Assembly: GCA_003719395.1 (NCBI GenBank)
Contig: RHMC01000040.1
Coordinates: forward strand, 1 to 48,991
Source of the DNA: Streptomyces altiplanensis
GTDB lineage: Bacteria > Actinomycetota > Actinomycetes > Streptomycetales > Streptomycetaceae
Direction: 5' to 3'
Length of the DNA: 48,991 nt
Part shown: piece by piece, positions 1 to 9,256 of the stretch
Position numbering within the stretch: position 1 is the first letter of the stretch
Layout: every line of letters begins with the position of its first letter
Made by a program: the position numbers and the translations under genes
The notes under the pieces: generated by a model
Told to the model about the DNA's origin: nothing
The model's database searches: none
What the model saw: only the letters and a program-made list of their open reading frames with translations

Positions 1-40
1 AGCCTGTCCGGCGATCGAGGACACGCCCGAAGGCGTCCGC
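1..40. repeat. Dispersed Streptomyces intergenic repeat (copy 1)
   Basis: The segment contains the core GTCCGGCGATCGAGGACAC followed by a C/G-rich tail. A closely related string occurs near 16578 and a weaker one near 27620, each just downstream of a gene. Such GC-rich intergenic repeats are familiar in Streptomyces genomes. Whether they have a function (terminator, RNA processing) cannot be told from this window. Confidence 0.4.
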
Positions 41-45
41 GGTCG

Positions 46-408
46 TCAGCCCGCGGTGACGCTGCCCCGCAGCGCCCCGTCCGGCCCCGCCACCAGCACC
101 GGCGTCCCGGGGCCGCCCAGGTCCCGCACCGCCGCCCGGTCCTCCGCCGAGGCCGTGTCCGCTTCGGTCACGACCGCCGCCGCCTCCAGCGACTTCGCGC
201 CGCTCGCCGACGCCATCGCGACCGCGGTACGCAGCGCGCTGAGCTTGAGGGAGTCCAGCTCGACGGTCCCGGCGACGTACGTACGCCCCGTCTCGTCCCG
301 TACGGCCGCCCCCTCCGGCACCCCGTTGCGGGCACGCGCGCTCCGCGCCAGCGTGATGATCTTGCGGTCCTCGGCGTCGAGCTCGGCGCTCGGAGTGGTC
401 TCAGTCAT
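46..408 (-). CDS. Cytidine deaminase-like protein, catalytically degenerate
   Basis: A 120-residue protein with the overall pattern of the short cytidine deaminase-like proteins that sit next to era in Streptomyces. The position corresponding to the Cys/His-Ala-Glu zinc and proton-shuttle motif reads Ser-Ala-Leu (SALRTAVA, around residue 57). The PCxxC zinc motif is replaced by DRAAVRDL near residue 92. The predicted protein has no cysteine and no histidine at all, so it cannot bind catalytic zinc in the usual way. A structural or nucleoside-binding role is possible, but no function is shown. It lies at the downstream end of the minus-strand phoH-ybeY-corC neighbourhood; era would be expected just outside the window, which I cannot see. 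Confidence 0.75.
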   Translation of the reverse strand: MTETTPSAELDAEDRKIITLARSARARNGVPEGAAVRDETGRTYVAGTVELDSLKLSALRTAVAMASASGAKSLEAAAVVTEADTASAEDRAAVRDLGGPGTPVLVAGPDGALRGSVTAG

Positions 409-435
409 GCCCAGAGCATAGGGAGCGGACCCCGG

Positions 436-1314
436 TCATCCCGCGACCGGGTACATCGACCCGCGCCTCCCCTCCGGCGAGGCCAGCCACTCCAGTTTCG
501 CCGCCGTGTCCGCCTCCGGGAGCGGCGTGTGCAGCACGATCGCCAGGTCGGGGCGGGCCGGGACCCGCAGCTGGGTCGACTCCATGACCAGCGTGCCGAC
601 GACGGGGTGCTCCATCTCCTTGCGGACCTGGCCGCCGGGCGCGATGTCACGCCGCTGCCACAGTTCGGCGAACTCCGGGGAGAGTTCCTTCACCTCCTCG
701 ACGACCGCGCGGAACCCCTCGTCGTCGGGGCGGTCCGAGCAGGCCGCCCGGTACTGGGCGACGACATGGGCCGCGTTCTGCTGCCAGCTCTTCGCCCTCG
801 CGCGGTAGAGGGGGTCGGTGAAGAAGGCGACCAGACAGTTCTGGGTGATCCCGGGCCGCATGCCGAGGACCGCCCCGGCCGCGTCGTTGTACATGACCGC
901 GTTCCAGTACGCGTCCATGATGTGCGCGGGGTACGGCAGCCACGTGTCGATCAGCCGGTGCAGCCCCTCGCACATGTCGGCGTAGCGCGGATCGACCTCC
1001 GGCGCGGGCGGGTTGAGCCCGGCCAGGACGTACAGATGACGGCGCTCCACGCTGCTCAGCCGCAGCACCCGCCCCACCGAGTCGAGCACCTGCGGCGAGA
1101 CGGTGATGTCCCTGCCCTGCTCCAGCCACTGGTACCAGGAGACGCCGACGCCCGCGAGCACCGCGACCTCCTCACGGCGCAGTCCGGGCGTGCGCCGCCG
1201 CGCTCCGCCGTCCGGAAGTCCCGCTTCCGCGGGGCTGATCCGGGCGCGCCTGCTCATGAGGAACTCGCGCAGTTCGCCGAGGCGGTGGGTTTTGAGATCG
1301 ACCGGTGCGCTCAC
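436..1314 (-). CDS. XRE-family regulator with MmyB-like ligand-binding domain
   Basis: About 292 residues. An N-terminal helix-turn-helix of the XRE type (residues ~10-75; TPGLRREEVAVLAGVGVSWY, then LEQGRD) is followed by a MmyB-type ligand-binding domain (residues ~95-285). I chose the GTG at 1314 rather than the upstream ATG at 1389 because a GGGGGAG ribosome site lies just before it and family members begin close to this helix. The gene is divergent from the MFS exporter at 1405. Regulators of this class often control an adjacent transporter or oxidoreductase gene, so control of that exporter is the natural inference. The pair sits between the cytidine-deaminase-like gene and the mmcQ/corC cluster. 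Confidence 0.85.
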   Translation of the reverse strand: MSAPVDLKTHRLGELREFLMSRRARISPAEAGLPDGGARRRTPGLRREEVAVLAGVGVSWYQWLEQGRDITVSPQVLDSVGRVLRLSSVERRHLYVLAGLNPPAPEVDPRYADMCEGLHRLIDTWLPYPAHIMDAYWNAVMYNDAAGAVLGMRPGITQNCLVAFFTDPLYRARAKSWQQNAAHVVAQYRAACSDRPDDEGFRAVVEEVKELSPEFAELWQRRDIAPGGQVRKEMEHPVVGTLVMESTQLRVPARPDLAIVLHTPLPEADTAAKLEWLASPEGRRGSMYPVAG

Positions 1315-1334
1315 GTACTCCCCCTGTTCCGCTG

Positions 1335-1355
1335 CCTGGTGGTGGCACCAACAGG
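1335..1355. promoter_or_regulatory. Candidate operator between XRE regulator and MFS exporter
   Basis: An imperfect palindrome (CCTGGTG, three bases, then CACCAACAGG) lies in the 90-bp gap between the divergent starts at 1314 and 1405. Its position suits a site from which the XRE protein could control both promoters. This is inferred from symmetry and position only. Confidence 0.4.
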
Positions 1356-1404
1356 ATAAGTTCCCGCTCCCCACGGCCATTTCGGCCACCGCAGGGTGTG
1401 GACC

Positions 1405-2808
1405 ATGGCAATCGACACCTCCACCCCCACCCCGGCCACCACCGGTGCGACGCGCCTCCCCGGCTCCCCGGACGCGCCAAGCTGATTCTTTTCGTGCTGT
1501 GCGCCGCCCAGTTCATGGTGGCCCTCGACTTCTCCGTGCTCAATGTGGCGCTGCCCGTCCTCGGCGAGGACCTCGGTATGAGCCGGTCCGCGCTCCAGTG
1601 GGCGGTCACCGCCTTCGCCCTGCCCTCCGGCGGATTCCTGCTGCTCTTCGGCCGGACAGCCGACCTGTTCGGGCGCCGGAAGCTGTTCCTGACCGGTCTG
1701 GCCGTCTTCGGCGCCGCCTCGTTGCTCGCGACCTTCGCCTGGGACCCGGCGTCCTTCCTCGCCGGGCGGGCGCTCCAGGGGCTCGGCGCGGCCGCGATCG
1801 TGCCGACCGGCATGTCGCTGCTGACCACGACCTTCCCCGAGGGCCCGCAGCGCGACCGGGCGCTGGGCATCAGCGGCACGCTGCTCTCGCTCGGCTTCAC
1901 CGTCGGCATGGTGCTCGGCGGCGTCATGACCGACACCCTGGGCTGGCGCTCCACGATGGGCCTGCTGGCCGTCGGCGCCGTGCTCGTGCTCGTACTCGCG
2001 CCCGGTCTGCTGTCGGAGTCCCGCCACCCCGAGCGCCGCGCCTCGACGTCCCCGGCGCCGTCACCGTCACCGGCGGTCTGCTCGCCCTGATCTACGCCCT
2101 GACGACGGCGGCCGAGCGCGGCTTCGGCGGCGCCGACGTCCTCGTCGCGCTGGCCGCGGGCGTCGCCCTGCTCGCCGCCTTCGTGTACGTCGAGTCCCTC
2201 GCCGCGCGCCGCTGGTCTCGCTGCCGATGCTGCGGCGCCGGACCGTCGCCTGGGGCAATCTGGGCGGGCTGGTCACCTTCTCGATGATGAGCACGGTCGT
2301 CTTCGTGCTGACCCTCTACCTCCAGGAAGTGCTGGAGCTCTCCGCCTTCCTGACCGGTCTGGTCTTCGGCGTCCAGGGCGTGCTGTCCGCCGTCGCCGGT
2401 ACGTACGCCCCCCGGCTCATCGGCCGGATCGGCGCCCGCCGCACCCTGGTCGGCTCGCTGCTCGGCCAGGGCCTGCTCACCGGCGCGCTGCTGGGCATCG
2501 GCGCCGGGTCCGGCGCGCTGCTGGCGACCGCCGCCGTCTCGCTGGCCTCCATGTGCCACCTGGGCGCGATCATCTCGTACGGGCTGATCGTGACGTCCGG
2601 GGTGCCGGACGAGGAGCAGGGCCTGGCGACCGGCCTGGTCACCACGACCCAGCAGGTCGGCCTCACGATCGGCATTCCGCTGCTCGGTGTGCTGGCCACG
2701 ACGCAGGGCGCGCTCTTCGGCGGTGTACGCACCGTGCTCGCCGTGGACGCGGCGGTCGTGCTGGTGGCGGCGGTGGCGGTGGGTGTGGGGCTGCGGAGGC
2801 GGAAGTAG
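1405..2808 (+). CDS. MFS drug exporter, DHA2-like, frame broken by three indels
   Basis: Reassembled across frames this is an MFS permease of about 465 residues. The first helix carries FMVALDFSVLNVALP, the hallmark of the EmrB/QacA-like DHA2 group, and the loop 2-3 motif reads GRTADLFGRRKLF. The reading frame starts at ATG 1405, shifts near 1465 (CTCCCCGG region), near 2035-2045 and again near 2205-2220, and ends at TAG 2808. Each shift is explained by one base gained or lost in a C/G run, so the gene may be intact in the organism. If the shifts are real it is a pseudogene. It is divergent from the XRE regulator, suggesting a regulator-exporter pair for some toxic small molecule. The substrate cannot be predicted. 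Confidence 0.8.
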
Positions 2809-2812
2809 GGGC

Positions 2813-3169
2813 TCAGGCCCGGTCGAGCCGCAGGCGCTCCGCCTTCGGGAGGCCGGCCACCACCAGGTCGTACGAGTCCTCGATCAGCTCCCGGACCATG
2901 CGGTCCGGGAGCTTCCCGTCGACGGTGACCGTGTTCCAGTGGCGCTTGTTCATGTGCCACCCGGGGACGATCTCCTCGTGCTCCTCGCGGAGCCTCAGGG
3001 CGATCTCCGGGTCGCACTTGAGGTTGACCGTGAGCGGTTCGGCGTCCAGCGCGCCGAGCGCGAAGAGCTTCCCCAGGACCTTGAAGACGGAGGTCTCGGG
3101 GCCGAAGGGGAATTCCTCGGCCACCCCGTCGAAGTCCAGACAGAACGCCCTGAGCTCCTGCGGCGTCAT
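2813..3169 (-). CDS. MmcQ/YjbR family protein
   Basis: A complete 118-residue protein of the MmcQ/YjbR (CyaY-like fold) family. Recognisable features are the N-terminal FDGVAEEFPFG stretch, the central LTVNLKCDPE strand and the GWHMNKRHWNTV motif near residues 72-84. The family is often annotated as DNA-binding, but its biochemical role is not settled. The start codon overlaps the end of the corC-like gene (ATGA-type overlap at 3166-3169), so the two are translationally coupled. Frame and length are normal. Confidence 0.85.
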   Translation of the reverse strand: MTPQELRAFCLDFDGVAEEFPFGPETSVFKVLGKLFALGALDAEPLTVNLKCDPEIALRLREEHEEIVPGWHMNKRHWNTVTVDGKLPDRMVRELIEDSYDLVVAGLPKAERLRLDRA

Positions 3170-4452
3170 GCCGCCTCCTTCTTCTCCTCAGGCTCCACCA
3201 GCACCGTGACGATCTTGTTGCGGCGGCCGGCCGGGGACTCGGCGGTCAGGCGCAGCGCGCGCCCGTCGGGCAGGTCCACCGTCACGGACGCGCCCGCGAT
3301 CGGCACCCGGCCGAGCGCCTTGGCGAGCAGCCCGCCGACCGTCTCCACGTCCTCGTCGTCGAACTGGTCGAAGCCGAAGAGCTCGCCGAGGTCACCGATG
3401 TCGAGCCGGGCGGTCACCCGGTAGCAGCCGTCGTCCAGCTCCTCGACGGGCGGCAGTTCGCGGTCGTACTCGTCGGTGATCTCGCCGACGATCTCCTCGA
3501 GGATGTCCTCGATGGTGACGATGCCGGCCGTGCCGCCGTACTCGTCGATGACGACGGCGACGTGGTTGCGCTCCTGCTGCATCTCGCGCAGCAGGTCGCC
3601 CGCGTTCTTCGTGTCGGGGACGAAGACGGCGGGGCGCATCGCGGTGGAGACCAGCTCGGACTCGGAGTCGCGGTTGATGTGGGTCTTCCTGACCAGGTCC
3701 TTGAGGTAGACGATGCCGACGATGTCGTCCTCGTTCTCGCCGGTCACCGGTATGCGGGAGAAACCGGAGCGCAGGGCGAGGGTGAGGGCCTGGCGGATCG
3801 TCTTGAAGCGCTCGATGGAGACCAGGTCGGTCCTGGGGACCATGACCTCGCGTACGAGCGTGTCGCCGAGCTCGAAGACGGAGTGCACCATGCGGCGCTC
3901 GTCGTCCTCGATCAGGGACTCCTGCTCGGCCAGGTCGACCATCGCGCGCAGCTCGGCCTCGCTGGCGAAGGGGCCCTTGCGGAAGCCCTTGCCGGGGGTG
4001 AGCGCGTTGCCGATGAGGATCAGCAGCTGCGGGACCGGCCCCATGATCCGGGCCAGCGGGAGCAGGACGTACGCGGAGGCGGTCGCCGTGTTCATGGGGT
4101 GCTGGCGGCCGATGGTGCGCGGGGAGACGCCCACGGCGACGTACGAGACGAGGACCATCACCACGATGGCGACGGTCAGCGCCTTCCAGGTCTCGTCGAA
4201 CTCCCGCAGGCAGGCGTACGTGACGAGGACCCCGGCGGCCATCTCGCAGGCCACCCGCATCAACAGGGCAACGTTCAGGTAGCGGGTCGGGTCGGAGGCG
4301 ACCTGCGCCAGTCGGGCGCCGCCGCGCCGGCCCGACCGTACGGCCTCGGCGGCCCGGAAGGTGGAGACACGGGCGATGCCGGCCTCGGCGCAGGCCGCCA
4401 GCCAGGCGACCACGACGAGGAGGACCGCGCCCGTGATCAGCTGCGCGGTCAT
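3166..4452 (-). CDS. CNNM/CorC-type membrane protein with CBS pair
   Basis: A complete 428-residue protein often labelled hemolysin-family. It has an N-terminal DUF21/CNNM transmembrane domain (first helix at residues ~3-25, further helices to ~150), then two CBS domains (~205-330; [11 protein letters not shown], and [20 protein letters not shown]), and a C-terminal CorC/HlyC transporter-associated domain (~345-415). Relatives are implicated in magnesium or cobalt transport or resistance, with the CBS pair binding adenine nucleotides; hemolysin activity is not expected. It overlaps ybeY upstream and mmcQ downstream by four bases each, so all three form one operon with phoH. Confidence 0.9.
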   Translation of the reverse strand: MTAQLITGAVLLVVVAWLAACAEAGIARVSTFRAAEAVRSGRRGGARLAQVASDPTRYLNVALLMRVACEMAAGVLVTYACLREFDETWKALTVAIVVMVLVSYVAVGVSPRTIGRQHPMNTATASAYVLLPLARIMGPVPQLLILIGNALTPGKGFRKGPFASEAELRAMVDLAEQESLIEDDERRMVHSVFELGDTLVREVMVPRTDLVSIERFKTIRQALTLALRSGFSRIPVTGENEDDIVGIVYLKDLVRKTHINRDSESELVSTAMRPAVFVPDTKNAGDLLREMQQERNHVAVVIDEYGGTAGIVTIEDILEEIVGEITDEYDRELPPVEELDDGCYRVTARLDIGDLGELFGFDQFDDEDVETVGGLLAKALGRVPIAGASVTVDLPDGRALRLTAESPAGRRNKIVTVLVEPEEKKEAA

Positions 4453-4946
4453 GAAACGGTCGGCGCGGGGGACGGACCGGTCAGGCCCTTCTCCGACCGC
4501 CAGCCGTCCACGATCGCCGCCTGGAGGCCGAACATCTCGGCCTTCTCGTCCGGCTCCTCGTGGTCGTAGCCGAGCAGGTGCAGCACGCCGTGGACGGTGA
4601 GGAGCTGGAGCTCCTCGTCCATGGAGTGCTGCGTCTCGGCGTCCTCGCCCTGCTTCTTGGCGACCTCGGGACAGAGCACGATGTCACCGAGGAGCCCCTG
4701 CGGGGGCTCCTCGTCGTCCTTGGACGGCGGACGCAGTTCGTCCATCGGGAAGGACATGACATCGGTCGGGCCCGGCAGGTCCATCCACTGGATGTGGAGC
4801 TGCTCCATGGCGGCCGTGTCCACGACGATCACCGAGAGCTCGGAGAGCGGGTGGATCCGCATCCGGGCGAGTGCGTAGCGGGCGATGTCGAGGATCGCCT
4901 GCTCGTCGACCTCGGTTCCGGACTCGTTGTTGACGTCGATCGACAT
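4449..4946 (-). CDS. ybeY: rRNA maturation endoribonuclease YbeY
   Basis: A complete 165-residue YbeY. The signature zinc site [11 protein letters not shown] (near residues 120-130) supplies three histidines. YbeY is a metal-dependent endoribonuclease needed for 16S rRNA 3'-end maturation and 70S quality control. It is followed by the CorC-like gene with a four-base overlap and preceded by phoH 27 bp upstream, the standard phoH-ybeY-corC order. The tail after residue ~150 is slightly extended, which is usual in actinobacteria. Confidence 0.95.
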   Translation of the reverse strand: MSIDVNNESGTEVDEQAILDIARYALARMRIHPLSELSVIVVDTAAMEQLHIQWMDLPGPTDVMSFPMDELRPPSKDDEEPPQGLLGDIVLCPEVAKKQGEDAETQHSMDEELQLLTVHGVLHLLGYDHEEPDEKAEMFGLQAAIVDGWRSEKGLTGPSPAPTVS

Positions 4947-4973
4947 GGTGCTGGTTCTACCCCTGCTTGTCAG

Positions 4974-5981
4974 TCACAGCCCTTTTTGGCTGTCGTCGTA
5001 CTTCTCGTACGCGTCGACGATACGGCCGACCAGCTTGTGCCGGACCACGTCCTGCGACGTGAGGCGGGAGAAGTGCACGTCGTCGAGGCCCTCCAGGATG
5101 CCCTGCACCTGACGCAGACCGCTCTTGGTCCCGCCGGGCAGGTCGACCTGGGTGATGTCGCCCGTGATGACGATCTTCGAGTCGAAGCCGAGCCTCGTCA
5201 GGAACATCTTCATCTGCTCGGCGCTGGTGTTCTGCGCCTCGTCGAGGATGATGAACGCGTCGTTGAGGGTCCGGCCCCGCATGTACGCCAGCGGGGCGAC
5301 CTCGATCGTGCCCGCCGCCATCAGGCGCGGGATCGAGTCGGGGTCGATCATGTCGTGCAGGGCGTCGTAGAGCGGGCGCAGGTAGGGGTCGATCTTCTCG
5401 TAGAGCGTGCCGGGCAGGAAGCCGAGCCGCTCGCCCGCCTCGACGGCGGGCCTGGTCAGGATGATCCGGTTGACCTGCTTGGACTGCAGGGCCTGGACCG
5501 CCTTGGCCATGGCGAGGTAGGTCTTGCCCGTACCGGCGGGGCCGATGCCGAAGACGATCGTGTGCTTGTCGATGGCGTCGACGTACCGCTTCTGGTTGAG
5601 CGTCTTGGGGCGGATGGTGCGGCCGCGGCTGGAGAGGATGTTCTGGGTGAGCACCTCGGCCGGGGTCTCGGTGACCGCTTCTCCGACGCCCTCCGTCGCT
5701 CTGAGCATGGCGATCGATCGTTCCACTGAGTCCTCCGTCATCGGCTGTCCGGTGCGGAGCACCAGCATCATCTCGGCCAGCAGGCGCTGGACCAGTGCGA
5801 CCTCCGTCGCGTCACCGGCCGTGCTGACCTCGTTCCCCCTGACGTGGATGTCCACGCCGGGGAACGCTTTCTCGATCACGCGCAGCAGGGAATCGCTGGA
5901 ACCCAGAACCATCACCATGGGGTGCCTGTCCGGGACGGTGAACTGGGCGCGGGCCTGTGGCTGTGTGGGTGTCTGAGTCAT
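4974..5981 (-). CDS. phoH: PhoH-like ATPase (YbeZ type)
   Basis: A complete 335-residue PhoH-family ATPase with Walker A GPAGTGKT near residue 150, followed by LAMAKAVQAL, and Walker B FIILDEAQNTS near residue 245. The N-terminal ~100 residues form the small KH-like domain typical of YbeZ. It probably works with YbeY in RNA metabolism, consistent with its place directly upstream of ybeY. The 119 bp upstream to the PfkB gene should contain its promoter; I see no confident -10/-35 pair. Confidence 0.93.
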   Translation of the reverse strand: MTQTPTQPQARAQFTVPDRHPMVMVLGSSDSLLRVIEKAFPGVDIHVRGNEVSTAGDATEVALVQRLLAEMMLVLRTGQPMTEDSVERSIAMLRATEGVGEAVTETPAEVLTQNILSSRGRTIRPKTLNQKRYVDAIDKHTIVFGIGPAGTGKTYLAMAKAVQALQSKQVNRIILTRPAVEAGERLGFLPGTLYEKIDPYLRPLYDALHDMIDPDSIPRLMAAGTIEVAPLAYMRGRTLNDAFIILDEAQNTSAEQMKMFLTRLGFDSKIVITGDITQVDLPGGTKSGLRQVQGILEGLDDVHFSRLTSQDVVRHKLVGRIVDAYEKYDDSQKGL

Positions 5982-6100
5982 GGGCCGGCACTATGGCCTG
6001 CGCATACCTCCTGTTGCAGGGTTCTCGCCGATCGACAACCTCTGGAACATCAAGCGTACGTCGTGCACCGACAAGGCCGAGAGCTTTTCGGCGTGGCAGT

Positions 6101-7244
6101 TCACGCCGTCCTGCGGAAGCCGATCGTCGGGACCGCCCTGCGCAGGGGCCACACGCGGGCCGCCGCGGCCGGCAGCAGCTCGTCCAGGAAGGCGTAGCGG
6201 CGCAGCGCCTGGGGGTTCTGTCCGTCGAGTGCCTGCACCCGCTCCCACCAGCCCGCGATCTCCGACCAGCCGGGCGCCGACAGCGACCCGCCGAACTCCT
6301 GCACCGACAGGGCGGCGGTCAGTCCGGCGAAGGCCAGGCGGTCGGCGAGCGGCCAGCCCGCGAGCGTACCGGTGACGAATCCGGCGACGAAGACGTCACC
6401 GGCTCCGGTCGGGTCGAGTGCCTCGACGTCGATGGCGGGGACCTCGGCGGTCTCCCCGGTCGAGCCGTCCACGGCGTACGCGCCCTCCGCGCCCAGCGTG
6501 ACCACCGCGACCGGCACCTTGTCGGCCAGGGCGCGGGCAGCGGCGCGCGGCAGTCGGTGCGGGTGTAGCACATCGCCTCCTCGGCGTTGGGCAGGAACGC
6601 CTCGCAGTGCTCCAGGTCGGTGAGGCCCGCCAGGTCCCAGCGGCCCGTCTCGTCCCAGCCCACGTCGGCGAAGATCTTGGCGCCGCGGCGGGCGGCCGAG
6701 GCGATCCACTCCTCGGTGCGGCCGGGGGCGAGGGCGGCGACGGCGTGGCCGCGCACGGGGCGCAGTCGGGGAAGGGGCCGGGTTCGGCGGGCGGCGGGGC
6801 CTCGTGGCCGTGGGACACCATGGTCCGCTCGCCCTCGTACGCCATGGAGACGGTGACCGGTGAGTGCCAGCCCGGCACGGTCCGGGACATGTCCAGGTCG
6901 ATGCCCTCGCCGTCGGCGAGCGCGTCCCAGCAGTACTCCCCGTAGTGGTCGTCGCCGAAGGCGGCGGCCAGCGACGTGTGCAGGCCGAGCCGGGCCAGCG
7001 CGGTGGCCATGTTGGCGACGCCGCCGGGGCTGGAGCCCATGCCGCGTGCCCAGGACTCGGTGCCGCGCACGGGTGCGCTGTCGAGGCCGGTGAAGATGAT
7101 GTCGAGGAAGACCGTGCCGGTGAGGAACACGTCGCAGCGGGGGCCGTCGGGGGCACGGAGTCCGTCCAGCGGATCGAGGTGCGTGGCCCCCTCCTGCTGC
7201 CCGGTGTGGTCGGTCGTCGCTGCGTGCTTTCTCACCGTGCTCAC
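6101..7244 (-). CDS. PfkB-family carbohydrate kinase, frame broken by two indels
   Basis: Reassembled length is about 381 residues. The N-terminal half carries the PfkB signature (SSPGGVANMATALARLG, residues ~70-86) and the C-terminal half carries signature 2 with the catalytic Asp and anion hole (DPTGAGDVFVAGF). Two shifts interrupt it. Near 6755 a C4 run should be C5, restoring CAPVRGHAVAAL. Near 6545 CCG should be CCCG, restoring TDCPRAAARAL. Both look like homopolymer miscounts. The start is GTG 7244 with a GGGAG ribosome site. The sugar substrate is unknown; ribokinase or adenosine-kinase-like activity are options. It is transcribed toward phoH and divergently from the RDD gene. Confidence 0.82.
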
Positions 7245-7525
7245 CCTGTGCTCCCGTGGTGTGGTGCGGATTCAGGCCAGTGTGCCCGATACGCGCCCAC
7301 GGGGGCCCGCGGTCGTGCGACAGCGCTTCCCCACGTCCGCGGAGCGCACGGACGCCGTCCGTTCCCCGTGGCCTCCGGTCCCGCGCGAGGCGGTCTGCCG
7401 TGCGCGGTTCGACTTCCCGTCTCCGCTCGGAAAGTATGGGGCCGCTGATCAACTCTCTGCCGGCTGCGGACCGCGTCGTTTGTCCGTATCGCCCGGCCCT
7501 TGGAACACCCCGGAGGTATCTCGCC

Positions 7526-8170
7526 GTGAGCTTTGGCGACCCCAACAACCCCTACGCACAGCAGCCGCCGCAGGGCCAGCCCGCCCGGCTACGGCTACCC
7601 GCAGCAGGCCAGCCCGCCGGCGGTTACGGCCACCCGCAGCAGGCCCCGCAGGGCGTACCGCCGCAGGGCATGCCTCCGCAGTACGGGTACCCGCAGCCTC
7701 CCTACGGGGCCTACCCGCCGGCCGGCATGCCGGGCATGCCCGGAGCCGGCATGCCTCCGCTGGCCAACTGGGGACAGCGGGTCGGCGCCTACCTGCTCGA
7801 CATACTGATCATCGTCGGTCCGATGTACGCGCTGGGCTTCATCGACCTCGCCGGCAGCCAAGACCCGTCCAGCCCGGGCGTCTTCGGCCTCATCGGCATG
7901 CTGTACGCCTTCGCGATGGGCTTCTTCCAGCTCTACAAGGAGGGCAAGACCGGCCAGACCATCGGCAAGAAGGCCCTCGGGATCAGCCTCCGCCGGGAGA
8001 GGGACGGCGTCCCCCTCGGCTTCGGCATGGCCTTCGTCCGCAAGCTGGCCCACTTCCTGGACAGCATCGCGTGCTACCTGGGCTGGCTGTGGCCGCTGTG
8101 GGACGACAAGAAGCAGACCTTCGCCGACAAGGTGTGCAGCACCGTCGTCATCCAGGTGGGCAAGGGCTGA
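7526..8170 (+). CDS. RDD-family membrane protein with Pro/Gly-rich N-terminus
   Basis: 214 residues from GTG 7526, which has GGAGGT nine bases upstream. Residues ~8-80 are a cytoplasmic Pro/Gln/Gly/Tyr-rich tail. The remainder is an RDD domain with two or three transmembrane helices (VGAYLLDILIIVGPMYALGF, and MLYAFAMGFFQLY) and the TGQTIGKKALGI motif. Between ~7590 and ~7625 the frame shifts and returns: one extra C and one missing C change GYGYPQQASPPGG-type repeats into an atypical stretch (residues ~22-33). The domain itself is unaffected. The function of RDD proteins is largely unknown; some are cation transporters. Confidence 0.85.
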   Translation: MSFGDPNNPYAQQPPQGQPARLRLPAAGQPAGGYGHPQQAPQGVPPQGMPPQYGYPQPPYGAYPPAGMPGMPGAGMPPLANWGQRVGAYLLDILIIVGPMYALGFIDLAGSQDPSSPGVFGLIGMLYAFAMGFFQLYKEGKTGQTIGKKALGISLRRERDGVPLGFGMAFVRKLAHFLDSIACYLGWLWPLWDDKKQTFADKVCSTVVIQVGKG

Positions 8171-8238
8171 GCGCACCGCGCCCGGCGTTCCCGCGCCGCT
8201 CCACGCCCGGGGGCGTCCGGCCCCGCGGGCCCCGCCCC

Positions 8239-9232
8239 TCACCGGGAAGACGTACGCGTCGACCTCGGCGAGGTACGCCGCCCTGCGCTCCTCGTCGTGG
8301 TCGAGGAAGGCCGCCAGGAAGGAGTTGCGGGCGATCTCGCGCAACTGCTCCTGGCCGAGACCGAGCGCCTCGTGCACCGCGTGGAAGGTGTCGCCGACGT
8401 AGCCCCCGAAGTAGGCGGGGTCGTCGGAGTTCACGGTGACCAGCAGCCCGGCCGCCATCATCTCCTTCAGCGGGTGCTCCTCCAGGATGTCGATGGCCCG
8501 CAGCCGTACGTTCGACAACGGGCACAGCGTCAGCGGCACCCGGTCCTGCACCAGCCGCTCGACGAGCTCCGGGTCCTCCATGGAGCGCAACCCGTGGTCG
8601 ACGCGCTCGACACCGAGGACGTCCAGGGCCTCCCAGATGTACGCCGGCGGGCCCTCCTCCCCCGCGTGCGCGACCTTGCGCAGCCCCAGCGCGGCGGCCG
8701 CCTCGTACACCTCACGGAATTTCGACGGCGGGTTGCCGACCTCCGCCGAGTCCAGGCCGACGGCCGCGATCCGGTGCAGGTACGGCTTGGCGGCGTCCAG
8801 GGTCTCCAGCGCCGACTCGGCGGACTGGTCGCGCAGGAAGCACATGATCAGCTGGGTGGAGATCCCGTGCCGTTCCTCGCTCCTGTCCAGGGCGCGGGCC
8901 AGGCCCCCGACGACCGTGCCGATCTCCACCCCGCGCGCGGTGTGCGCCTGCGGGTCGAAGAAGATCTCCGCGTGCCGTACGCCCTGCCTTGCCGCCCGCG
9001 CCAGGTAGGCGTCGGCGAGCCGGTCGAAGTCGTCCTCGGTGCGCAGGACGGCCATGAGCGCGTAGTACAGGTCGAGGAAGGACTGGAGGTCGTCGAAGAG
9101 GTAGGCGCGGCGGAGCTCCTCGGTGGTGGCGTAGGGCAGTTCCACGCCGTTGCGCGCGGCGAGCTCGAAGGCCAGCTCGGGTTCGAGGGTGCCTTCGATG
9201 TGGAGGTGGAGTTCGGCCTTGGGGAGATGCAT
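8239..9232 (-). CDS. add: Adenosine deaminase
   Basis: About 331 residues of adenosine deaminase, converting (deoxy)adenosine to (deoxy)inosine for purine salvage. Metal ligands are visible at the start (KAELHLHIEGTL, the HxH motif at residues 8-14), in the middle (KVAHAGEE, with the catalytic Glu) and at the end (TVNSDDPAYFG, the Asp pair). The frame stays open beyond the natural C-terminus (AYVFP) into sequence antisense to the RDD gene. The expected stop, TGA at 8239-8241, is one base out of frame, so a single indel near 8245 has probably hidden it. It lies directly downstream of rnz (25 bp) on the same strand. Confidence 0.9.
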
Positions 9233-9256
9233 GGGGGGGTCTTCTCGTTCAGGGGT

